DNA of 5,503 nucleotides from the NCBI GenBank assembly GCA_002171315.2, contig NHFS02000049.1, positions 10,088 through 15,590 on the forward strand, in the 5' to 3' direction. The notes beneath the pieces were generated by a model. The model ran no database searches. It was given only the letters and a program-made list of their open reading frames with translations, and was not told the origin of the DNA. Numbering within the stretch: the first letter of the stretch is position 1; each line of letters opens with the position of its first letter. The stretch is from Euryarchaeota archaeon TMED117 (GTDB lineage Archaea > Thermoplasmatota > Poseidoniia > Poseidoniales > Poseidoniaceae). Shown piece by piece: positions 1-5,503 of this stretch. The position numbers were made by a program, and so were the translations under genes.

Positions 1-252
1 CGTCATGATGATCACTGGGCTGCTTTGAAAACATCTCTAGAATCTACAGGTGTGGCGTTGATGCTCTCTGCTGCGACGACGGCAGCAGGATTCCTTGTTT
101 TGCTTCTATCCCCAATGCCCGTGATTCAAGACTTTGGCTTGATTACTGCTGTAACAGTTTTCTTCTCGTTAGTCCTTGCATTGGTGCTTTTACCGGTTCT
201 ACTCGAACTTGCAGCCCGTTCACAAGAAGCTGCTGAAGAATCGAATTCTTGA
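1..252 (+). CDS. RND/MMPL-family membrane transporter, C-terminal fragment
   Basis: This is the last 83 residues of a larger protein; the frame is open from base 1, so the true start is off the left edge and the internal TTG at 25 is not a start. The fragment shows two long hydrophobic helices. The first covers about residues 17-40 (TGVALMLSAATTAAGF onward) and the second about 47-70 (FGLITAVTVFFSLVLALVLL). They are joined by a short turn with SPMPVIQDFG, and a short charged tail (ARSQEAAEESNS) ends the protein. The pattern of Ser-Thr-Gly at the helix start, AATTAAGF in the first helix, a Pro-rich turn, FGLIT, and a final LLPVLL matches the last two transmembrane helices of archaeal and bacterial MMPL/RND permeases, which are proton-driven exporters of lipids, hydrophobic compounds or sterol-like molecules. 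The substrate cannot be told from this end. It converges on the DUF2240-like gene with abutting stops. Family assignment is good; function is inferred. Confidence 0.85.
   Translation, partial: RHDDHWAALKTSLESTGVALMLSAATTAAGFLVLLLSPMPVIQDFGLITAVTVFFSLVLALVLLPVLLELAARSQEAAEESNS
236..250. repeat. Short inverted repeat at the convergent stop-stop junction
   Basis: AAGAAT (236-241) and ATTCTT (245-250) form a perfect 6-bp stem around the 3-base loop CGA. It lies at the very end of the transporter gene and runs to the first base of its TGA stop. It is AT-rich and has no following T-tract on either strand, so it is weak as a terminator. It may be chance or may mark the 3' ends of two convergent transcripts. 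Confidence 0.25.
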
Positions 253-822
253 TTACGAAAGTGCTTCAATGACACTGTTCATTTCCAAACCTTGTTCTCG
301 AGCAACCAGTGCAAGAGCCATCCAAGCAGTAACATGCTGCAATGCTCGTTGCTTTCTTGCAGCTCGACGTTGAACTTCCTCGGAAGAAAGTCCCGAAGAT
401 CGTGCAATGAATTTCAATAGTCGCTTTGTTGTTCTTGCACGCGGATCATCATCTGCGGTCTGTAAATTAGGAATGGATTTCTTTTGTTCGGCTTTTGGAA
501 CGTCTACTGGCTTTTGTTCTACGATTTCTGAACCATCAGATTCCTTGTTGTAAGCAATGGGTTTGTAGAGTCGCTCTGGCCTTGGATGCCATCCAAGTGG
601 TGTTACTGAATCCTGGAAATGATCAACTGGAGAGAGGCTTTCCTCATCTCCTGTTAACCATCCTGCACGGATCAGGGCTTGTACTGCTTCTGTTGCTTGG
701 TCGGGAGTAAGCCATCCCATGTCAAAGGATAGAATACGTTCCAAATCCATTGCATCAAGAGTTTCTTGTCCACGAAAACAGAGGGCGAGAACCCGTTTGA
801 TGTCTTCATTTTCAGAGCTCAT
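253..822 (-). CDS. DUF2240 family archaeal protein
   Basis: This 189-residue protein is likely cytosolic, with no signal peptide or membrane helix. The N-terminal part (residues 1-90) looks like a helical or winged-helix-type unit: a VLALCFRGQETL segment, then GWLTPDQATEAVQALIRAGWLTGDEE (given here in pieces: GWLTPDQA at 36-43 and GWLTGDEE at 54-61), then an aromatic stretch with WHPRPERLYKP. A charged, probably disordered linker follows at about 91-128. The C-terminal helical part (129-189) has RTTKRLLKFIA, LSSEEVQRRAARKQRAL and a final VAREQGLEMNSVIEAL. The order, including 'Phe, charged helix, W-[FL]-[ST]-P-[DE]-Q-A, short hairpin with G-x-L' and the late 'A-x-x-x-A-R-x-x-G-[VL]-[ED]' motif, fits the archaeal family DUF2240, whose function is unknown. 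I chose the ATG at 822 because GGTGA (831-827) sits four bases upstream. An in-frame ATG at 858 would overlap the upstream gene by 26 bases and lacks such a motif. The gene starts 10 bases after the large surface gene ends, so the two are probably co-transcribed. Confidence 0.8.
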   Translation of the reverse strand: MSSENEDIKRVLALCFRGQETLDAMDLERILSFDMGWLTPDQATEAVQALIRAGWLTGDEESLSPVDHFQDSVTPLGWHPRPERLYKPIAYNKESDGSEIVEQKPVDVPKAEQKKSIPNLQTADDDPRARTTKRLLKFIARSSGLSSEEVQRRAARKQRALQHVTAWMALALVAREQGLEMNSVIEALS

Positions 823-826
823 TTGT

Positions 827-831
827 TCACC
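827..831 (-). promoter_or_regulatory. Ribosome-binding site (GGTGA) of the DUF2240-like gene
   Basis: Read on the minus strand, the sequence after the large gene's TGA stop is TGGTGAACAA followed by ATG. GGTGA is complementary to the UCACC part of the archaeal 16S rRNA 3' end. It lies four bases from the ATG at 822-820 and decides that start over the in-frame ATG at 858. Its position in the 10-base gap suggests translation of the second cistron of a shared transcript. Confidence 0.6.
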
Positions 832-832
832 A

Positions 833-3800
833 TCACTCGACTTTTTCGAATTGGCCATCTTCCAAGAGTTTCCATCGTCCACATTTTTCTCCAACGTAGA
901 ATGTTCCTTCTCCAGTGTAGTCGTAATCCCCACCACTCGGCAAGTCATTCCAAGAGGCAACTCTCTCCGGTACCTGTTCTTCAATTGGAGAGAAATTATC
1001 AAGAGCAGCAAATGACGCTGAAGCTTGTTCAGCAGGGGTTTGAGTCGAAAGTTCTGGAACTTTCTTCTTTGCAGGTGGTGGCCCTTTCTTTGTTGTCGAT
1101 GTGCTTGTTGGAGAGGTTGCAACATTTGAGGGACCTTTCTTCTTTTCTGGAATGACTTCGGATTCCTCATCGATTTCTTCCTGAATAACAGGCTTTCTTC
1201 TTTGTTTGAGCAGGAATCCCATTGCCAGTATGATCCCGACAATGCCAAATCCTGCACCTGCTAGAACCAAGGTCGAAAATCCTGCTTGACTCGATGTGTA
1301 ACTCTTATTCCAAATATTATTTTCTTCATTCAACTCAGCAATTGAGTTACTCGAGTCGATAATAATTTCAAGATTCCAACTCGACGCAGGTATTGTGAAT
1401 TTAGCACGCATATTTGTGGATTCGGATGTATCAAGACCATCGAATTGTTTCAGAGCCACAAGTTCGGTTGTATCTCCTTTGTTCATGAAGACGCTCACAT
1501 TGAATGACTCGGTGATTCTCTCTCCAGAATTGAACAATTGAATCGTAGCAGTAAGTTCTTCACCCTCAATAAAGTCATCATCAAAGGAAACCTTTGTTAC
1601 TTGTAAATCAGGTCCTTCAGAGGTAAGTTGGAGAGATATCCAAGGCGTTTCCTCAGAATTCGAACCCTGGGCAATCAAATTCCATCCTGCATCATCAGAA
1701 CCTGTTGCCCAACAATTCAATGTTGCCTGTGAGCCAAGCTCGGAAGGTTGTCCAGACTCAGAGAAATTAAATCTAAAAGAAAACAATGTTCGTCCATCAA
1801 AGACACTTATGGGTTCACGATTCATGACCACTGGGTCCCAATTTATTGTTGTTGAACGAATCTGACAAGTTACGGTTAAATTATCAGACCAGAGTTGCGG
1901 TTCCTCAATATTTGCACCGATCTCAACATTGTTCAGATGGTATCTTGAAACAGGGTTCAATGTTGTGTCAAGTAACAGCGGTGCGTCAGCATCAATGACA
2001 AAATCAGGCAGTTCGACTGTTAGGAATCTATCAATTTCAATAGGATCCCAAAACTCAAGATCAGCATCATAGATGGTACCACTTGATTCAGGAACTTGGA
2101 AGGTTGTTGTAAATACTCCATTTTCAACCTGGACTGATTGGCCACCTGTCCATGCCGAAACTTGGAACATACCATCCCAAAGCAAAGCGATGGTTCCATT
2201 GTAAGGATCATTGGTATTCGAATGGAAAACGGTTCCTTGAATTTGGATGAAATCATTGGCAACAAGAATGGAATAAGATGTGATTTCCTGTGTTGTTGCC
2301 ACTCCAGTGATATCTTTTATAGAATTAATTTCGATGTCTATGTTACGATCAAAGGTCCATGCAGAGTTCTCATTATAGAACATAAATCCATCAGTATCAT
2401 AGGTTCGGATTTCCATTTGACCTACATTCACTCCATCGGTTGTAAGATCCCACATGACTTCAAAATCAAATTGAATATGGAGTTCATCTCCAATGATTGT
2501 TCCAACGCATGAGTCGATAATGGCAAGTCTAGGGTCGATTGAGGAACAGCCTTCATTTATTCTGAAGAGAATTCCAAGGTCGTCATCTCCACCAAGTGTC
2601 AGACGAACGGTGTTCAAATCGCTTAATCCATTGCCATCTCGAACAACAACATCCCAGCCTGCATGTTTGGTTGGTTCGAGAAGTTGCGGAATTCCACTTT
2701 CTGTAGGATATCGCTCCTCAACAGATACGATCTCTGCCTTCGTTGGTAAACGACTCGTCCAATACAAATGACCTTGATCAGTTCCATCTGTTTGAATCAA
2801 TCGTCCATCTTTGTCCGTACCTTCGAGGTGGACTTGAATCGCATCATTCTCTTGGTTGCCAGTTTCATTGATGTAGAAGGTGATTTGCCAAGCAGTTCCT
2901 ATATTGATGACAGTATTCGGGATGTTGATTCGTTCGCCTGGTTCAGAAATTCCATTTGCATTCAAATCATGTACTCCTTTGAGCCACACCCATGTTTCAA
3001 TCGTATTTTCATCAAATCCAGCTATGTCGTAGACATCGATTTGAACGGTACGGTTTTGTTCTATGTTGAGATATGAACCCGTTAGTGGTGATGTTGTGGC
3101 AAGAATTGGAGCAAAGGAATCCAAAGTGAAGGCAGTTACTTGAGAATCCGTTTGCAATGTTATGGCATCAATTGTCTGTGCATCAATGCTTATGTAAGCA
3201 GTTCCTGATATGTTAGATGGAAGCGTTGTTACGAAGTCAGTTTGCTGATTGGAATTGAGATTAACATACGATGTAGATGTATTGTACCAAGCTATTGGTT
3301 GATTGACATCGCCAGGGGTTTCTCCAGCAATGTCAATATTCACTCGTACCTTGATGTTGTTCGATAAAGGACGTAAGCCAGTCGTAGTGTAACCATGATC
3401 AACGGAAACAGTAAGTGTTGATCCACCGATGATGACTTCGTTTGTTCCAATGGTGGAGTCTCCTTGGGTTGAGAAATTGGATGCAACTTCATCGATGTAA
3501 ACCGAAACTGTTCGGTCGATTTCAACAGGAGTTGGATGAGTGTATGTTGAGGTTGCAACTCCTTCGGTCGAAGTACGAATGAGGACCTTGTCAGAATCCA
3601 TGTCGTTGAAGGACATCGCCCAATTGACTGTTTGGACGCCATTGGTCGGTGAAGTCATGGTAATTGTATTCGTATTCAGTAATCCGTCTGTGTCGCTAAC
3701 AATTGGAGCCGAGCCATCGGATGCTAATCGAATCGTTGTCCATTCAGCGTCTGGTTGGAAGAATCCTTCTGAGGTTGCTTTGATCATTGCAAATTCATAG

Positions 3801-5428
3801 ATCGCTGGTTGTGTGAGTTGGTCTTCCATTGCTGAATGATGAGTTGAAAATGTGATTTCTGGTGCATTCGGTTGAATTGCAACTGGGTTGTTTAGGGAAA
3901 ATGCTGCCTCTTCTGCCTCCCATTTTACAGAATCCAAATCGGGTATGATCCAATCCTGGACTTCCTCTGTAAACATCTGTATTCTGTATTCCATGAGGCC
4001 GTTATCACTGGCAGCGATGGATGAAAGAGAATGGTTACCAATTCCAAGCAACGCAAGATTTGCTGGATTTACGGTATCCACTGGAGCCCATGTTTCACTG
4101 GCCAATCCAGACTCCGAATTTGATATTCGATATTGAAGTCCGAGTGAAGTTCCTGTAGGTTCCGTACCTGCTAAACTCATCCACATCAATGAGGCTGAAC
4201 CATGTTCGGTTGTTGAAAGAACGTTGACGGGAGAGGAGATCCAGCCTGAATGATTGTCGATTCTTGGGGCAATTTCGCTTTCATCCAAGTAGACAATTCC
4301 CCACGAGGAAAAGTATGGGCTGCTTGAGATGTCACCTCCAGCAAACACAGTTAATCCATCCACATCAATAGCTGCTAAGTCAAATACGCCAATCGATAAA
4401 TCGTCCTGAAGACGCCATTGATTGGATTCAGGGAGATATCCCCATGTCTGTTTTGATTTTGCGTTCTTATCATGTCCACCAATCAATACAATCTCATCAT
4501 TATGGACAGATGCAGCCATTCCAAACATGTGGAAGGACATGTTGGGCAGATTTGTCCAAGTATCGGTTGAAGGGTCATAAACTTCGGATGTATTGTGTAC
4601 AGGCTGGCCTGACCATGAATAGGCCCCTTCTAAACCTCCAAATGCGTACAACTTACCGTGGTATTCAACCAATGGGAATGCAAATCGTTTGTAGGACATA
4701 TTCGCTAATTCAGTCCAAGTACCTGCTACTGTGTCGTATTCGAGTAATCGATCTGTAACGTCATTGGCAGAGGCGTTTTGCACACCGCCTGCAATGTATA
4801 TTTTCGTTCCAATACTTGCCATTCCAAAGTTTCCAACTTCTTTTGTCGCAGGCATTGCTGGTGGCGTTGTCGTCCATGTATCAGTAGAGATATCATAGAC
4901 TTGAATTTGTCCAGTTGACTTTCTTGCAGGACTTGAACCGGGATACCAATCGCCGATTGAATAAATTTTGTCATCGATTTGAACACACTCATGGTATTGC
5001 TGACTGTTTGGCATACTCGATGAAGATAATGACCATGTTTCTGTTGATATGTTAAAAATTTCAATCAGATTGGTTGCTGCCTCATCGTTTTGTTGTTGTG
5101 GATCAGGGTCAGTTTTTCCGCCCATGAGATAAACGAGATCATTGGTATCATCATGCGCCATGCAACCATGTGCTCTTGTAATCAGAAGTCCACCTCCACT
5201 TGTTGCAGACCAGGTAATTTCAGGTCGTGTAAGTTCAAGTTCGGAGATACTTGCGTTACGTGCTACTTTATTGAGAAGAAAGCCAGGGTCTGTGAAACTT
5301 GTTTCCTCGCCAATAGAACGGTCGATTTCTGAGTCTTCAGCTCCAAAGAGAGAAGGGGATGGTTGTATCGTACCTAGGAGGATGAATCCAGTTATGACGA
5401 AATGAAGTACAATCCTACCTTTCCTCAT
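833..5428 (-). CDS. Giant secreted, membrane-anchored Kelch / Ig-like / CARDB surface protein
   Basis: About 1531 residues, numbered from the ATG at 5428. Residues 1-30 are a classic signal peptide: RKGR, then hydrophobic IVLHFVITGFILLG, then a SLFGA|ED cleavage-like site. Residues ~78-385 hold six Kelch-type blades. Each has a hydrophobic strand ending in Gly-Gly (103, 214, 264, 317, 364; degenerate IGD at 158-160), and the first five are followed by a strand ending in Trp (132, 185, 238, 291, 338). Residues ~386-1270 are beta-rich, Asp/Asn/Thr-rich Ig-like modules. Residues 1272-1377 resemble CARDB (GPDLQVTKV, GE-LTATIQLFNSG, ending LNEENNIWNKSY). Residues 1384-1407 are a transmembrane helix followed by KQRRK. 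A Lys/Pro/Thr/Ser-rich linker and a small Trp-containing module complete the cytoplasmic tail. Most of the protein should face outside and may bind ligands, glycans or other cells; no catalytic motif is evident. An in-frame ATG at 5488 would add 20 residues before the signal peptide, and one at 5446 adds six. I prefer 5428 because AGGGG lies just upstream and the signal peptide is then canonical. Architecture is strong; the specific role is unknown. Confidence 0.88.
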   Translation of the reverse strand: MRKGRIVLHFVITGFILLGTIQPSPSLFGAEDSEIDRSIGEETSFTDPGFLLNKVARNASISELELTRPEITWSATSGGGLLITRAHGCMAHDDTNDLVYLMGGKTDPDPQQQNDEAATNLIEIFNISTETWSLSSSSMPNSQQYHECVQIDDKIYSIGDWYPGSSPARKSTGQIQVYDISTDTWTTTPPAMPATKEVGNFGMASIGTKIYIAGGVQNASANDVTDRLLEYDTVAGTWTELANMSYKRFAFPLVEYHGKLYAFGGLEGAYSWSGQPVHNTSEVYDPSTDTWTNLPNMSFHMFGMAASVHNDEIVLIGGHDKNAKSKQTWGYLPESNQWRLQDDLSIGVFDLAAIDVDGLTVFAGGDISSSPYFSSWGIVYLDESEIAPRIDNHSGWISSPVNVLSTTEHGSASLMWMSLAGTEPTGTSLGLQYRISNSESGLASETWAPVDTVNPANLALLGIGNHSLSSIAASDNGLMEYRIQMFTEEVQDWIIPDLDSVKWEAEEAAFSLNNPVAIQPNAPEITFSTHHSAMEDQLTQPAIYEFAMIKATSEGFFQPDAEWTTIRLASDGSAPIVSDTDGLLNTNTITMTSPTNGVQTVNWAMSFNDMDSDKVLIRTSTEGVATSTYTHPTPVEIDRTVSVYIDEVASNFSTQGDSTIGTNEVIIGGSTLTVSVDHGYTTTGLRPLSNNIKVRVNIDIAGETPGDVNQPIAWYNTSTSYVNLNSNQQTDFVTTLPSNISGTAYISIDAQTIDAITLQTDSQVTAFTLDSFAPILATTSPLTGSYLNIEQNRTVQIDVYDIAGFDENTIETWVWLKGVHDLNANGISEPGERINIPNTVINIGTAWQITFYINETGNQENDAIQVHLEGTDKDGRLIQTDGTDQGHLYWTSRLPTKAEIVSVEERYPTESGIPQLLEPTKHAGWDVVVRDGNGLSDLNTVRLTLGGDDDLGILFRINEGCSSIDPRLAIIDSCVGTIIGDELHIQFDFEVMWDLTTDGVNVGQMEIRTYDTDGFMFYNENSAWTFDRNIDIEINSIKDITGVATTQEITSYSILVANDFIQIQGTVFHSNTNDPYNGTIALLWDGMFQVSAWTGGQSVQVENGVFTTTFQVPESSGTIYDADLEFWDPIEIDRFLTVELPDFVIDADAPLLLDTTLNPVSRYHLNNVEIGANIEEPQLWSDNLTVTCQIRSTTINWDPVVMNREPISVFDGRTLFSFRFNFSESGQPSELGSQATLNCWATGSDDAGWNLIAQGSNSEETPWISLQLTSEGPDLQVTKVSFDDDFIEGEELTATIQLFNSGERITESFNVSVFMNKGDTTELVALKQFDGLDTSESTNMRAKFTIPASSWNLEIIIDSSNSIAELNEENNIWNKSYTSSQAGFSTLVLAGAGFGIVGIILAMGFLLKQRRKPVIQEEIDEESEVIPEKKKGPSNVATSPTSTSTTKKGPPPAKKKVPELSTQTPAEQASASFAALDNFSPIEEQVPERVASWNDLPSGGDYDYTGEGTFYVGEKCGRWKLLEDGQFEKVE
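836..955 (-). other. Small cytoplasmic C-terminal module of the surface protein
   Basis: Residues 1492-1531 contain SWNDLPSGGDYDYTGEG, a short strand TFYV, then GEKCGRWKL and DGQFEKVE. Two Trp (1493, 1519), a Cys (1516) and a turn-rich Gly/Asp pattern suggest a compact fold of about 40 residues, loosely WW- or zinc-ribbon-sized. It is joined to the membrane helix by a flexible Lys/Pro/Ser/Thr/Ala-rich linker of about 80 residues (with KKKGP, KKGPPPAKKK). I recall similar short Trp-containing ends on other Marine Group II membrane proteins but cannot name a family. Confidence 0.5.
1208..1279 (-). other. C-terminal transmembrane anchor of the surface protein
   Basis: Residues 1384-1407 form an uninterrupted hydrophobic Gly/Ala/Ile/Leu-rich stretch (FSTLVLAGAGFGIVGIILAM, then GFLL). 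It is followed at once by the basic stop-transfer KQRRK. With the N-terminal signal peptide, this predicts a type I membrane protein: a large outside domain and a tail of about 124 residues inside. Confidence 0.9.
1298..1615 (-). other. CARDB-like adhesion domain within the surface protein
   Basis: Residues 1272-1377 begin with GPDLQVTKVSF. They continue with a Gly-Glu then alternating hydrophobic strand (ELTATIQLFNSGE), an FNVSVFMNKGD strand, and a Leu/Asp turn, and close with IDSSNSIAELNEENN. This is the usual order of CARDB (cell-adhesion-related, found in bacteria and archaea), including the characteristic 'D-x-x-x-x-I-x-E-x-[NE]-E-x-N-N' ending. It lies directly outside the membrane helix, so it probably serves as the membrane-proximal stalk. 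Confidence 0.8.
4274..5197 (-). other. Kelch-type beta-propeller domain within the surface protein
   Basis: Six repeats of about 50 residues each contain a 'hydrophobic-x-hydrophobic-x-Gly-Gly' strand. Clear copies are VYLMGG, IYIAGG, LYAFGG, IVLIGG and TVFAGG; the second copy reads IYSIGD. In repeats 1-4 a later strand of the form [VIL]-[FY]-[DN]-x-S/V-T/A-x-T-W follows (FNISTETW, VYDISTDTW, EYDTVAGTW, VYDPSTDTW). Repeat 5 is looser (YLPESNQW) and repeat 6 lacks the closing strand motif. Six such copies are enough for one closed propeller. Kelch propellers bind proteins or carbohydrates; the ligand cannot be read from the sequence. Confidence 0.85.
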
Positions 5429-5503
5429 ACCGCCCCTGTGTGTCATCACATTCTTGAGGATTGCCAATGTTTGGACAGACCTGTTCATTGTGAAACTTCA
5501 TAT
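5429..5503 (-). promoter_or_regulatory. Leader region upstream of the giant surface gene
   Basis: These 75 bases upstream of the preferred start contain AGGGG (5437-5433), four bases from the ATG and a possible weak Shine-Dalgarno element. They also contain two in-frame ATGs (5446 and 5488). An in-frame TGA at 5500-5498 limits the gene to starts at or below 5488. No clear TATA box or BRE is visible in this stretch, so the core promoter probably lies past the right edge. Confidence 0.4.

Noticed and set aside
253..300. Possible U-tract terminator for the transporter gene
   Set aside because: There is no run of T residues after the stop on the plus strand, and none after the DUF2240-like stop on the minus strand; only the weak hairpin is present.
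831..833. ATG overlapping the TGA stop of the surface gene (ATGA-type junction)
   Set aside because: It is out of frame with the DUF2240-like gene and meets a stop after four codons, so it is not a coupled start.
495..1155. Several plus-strand open frames of 71-129 codons opposite the DUF2240-like gene and the surface-gene tail
   Set aside because: They are antisense to two well-supported genes, overlap each other, and show no recognisable domain or ribosome-binding motif.
1040..1160. Lys/Pro-rich linker read as a nucleic-acid-binding or histone-like tail
   Set aside because: It directly follows a membrane helix and is typical of flexible cytoplasmic linkers; composition alone does not support DNA binding.
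859..1257. Open minus-strand extension of the DUF2240-like frame, adding up to 145 residues upstream of the ATG at 822
   Set aside because: It lies wholly inside the surface gene's tail in another frame. It gives low-complexity Arg/Gln/Leu-rich sequence without domain character, whereas the surface frame there encodes a clear membrane helix and tail. The GGTGA motif supports a start at 822.
2138..5405. Plus-strand and off-frame minus-strand open frames across the surface gene
   Set aside because: All are shadows of the long continuous coding frame, whose domain content is consistent from signal peptide to tail.

Overview
The window looks like a chromosomal fragment from a euryarchaeon, most likely a planktonic marine lineage such as Marine Group II (Poseidoniales, Thermoplasmatota). 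Three things point that way. One gene resembles the archaeal DUF2240 family. Its start is preceded by an archaeal-type GGTGA ribosome-binding motif. The largest gene has the secreted-Kelch / Ig-like / CARDB / single C-terminal membrane anchor / Lys-Pro-rich tail layout that I recall from Marine Group II surface proteins. The lineage is inferred from protein style, not from a marker gene.

Layout: (1) Positions 1-252, plus strand, hold the C-terminal end of an RND/MMPL-type membrane transporter whose body lies off the left edge. (2) Positions 253-822, minus strand, hold a 189-residue DUF2240-like protein. Its stop codon directly abuts the transporter's stop, so the two genes converge with no intergenic base. 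(3) Positions 833-5428, minus strand, hold one very large gene of about 1531 residues that fills more than 80% of the window. It encodes a signal peptide, a six-bladed Kelch-type beta-propeller, a long run of beta-rich Ig-like modules, a CARDB domain, a transmembrane helix, and a short cytoplasmic tail ending in a small Trp-containing module. (4) Positions 5429-5503 are the leader of that gene; its promoter probably lies just beyond the right edge.

The giant surface gene and the DUF2240 gene are co-directional and 10 bases apart, with the second gene's ribosome-binding motif in the gap, so they are probably co-transcribed. That is the only operon-like relationship visible. The transporter is convergent and belongs to another unit. 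I see no RNA genes, CRISPR array, insertion sequence, phage gene or origin. The plus-strand reading frames across 833-5428 are shadows of the large gene. The most interesting object is the giant surface protein, especially its modular extracellular part and its small conserved-looking intracellular C-terminal module.
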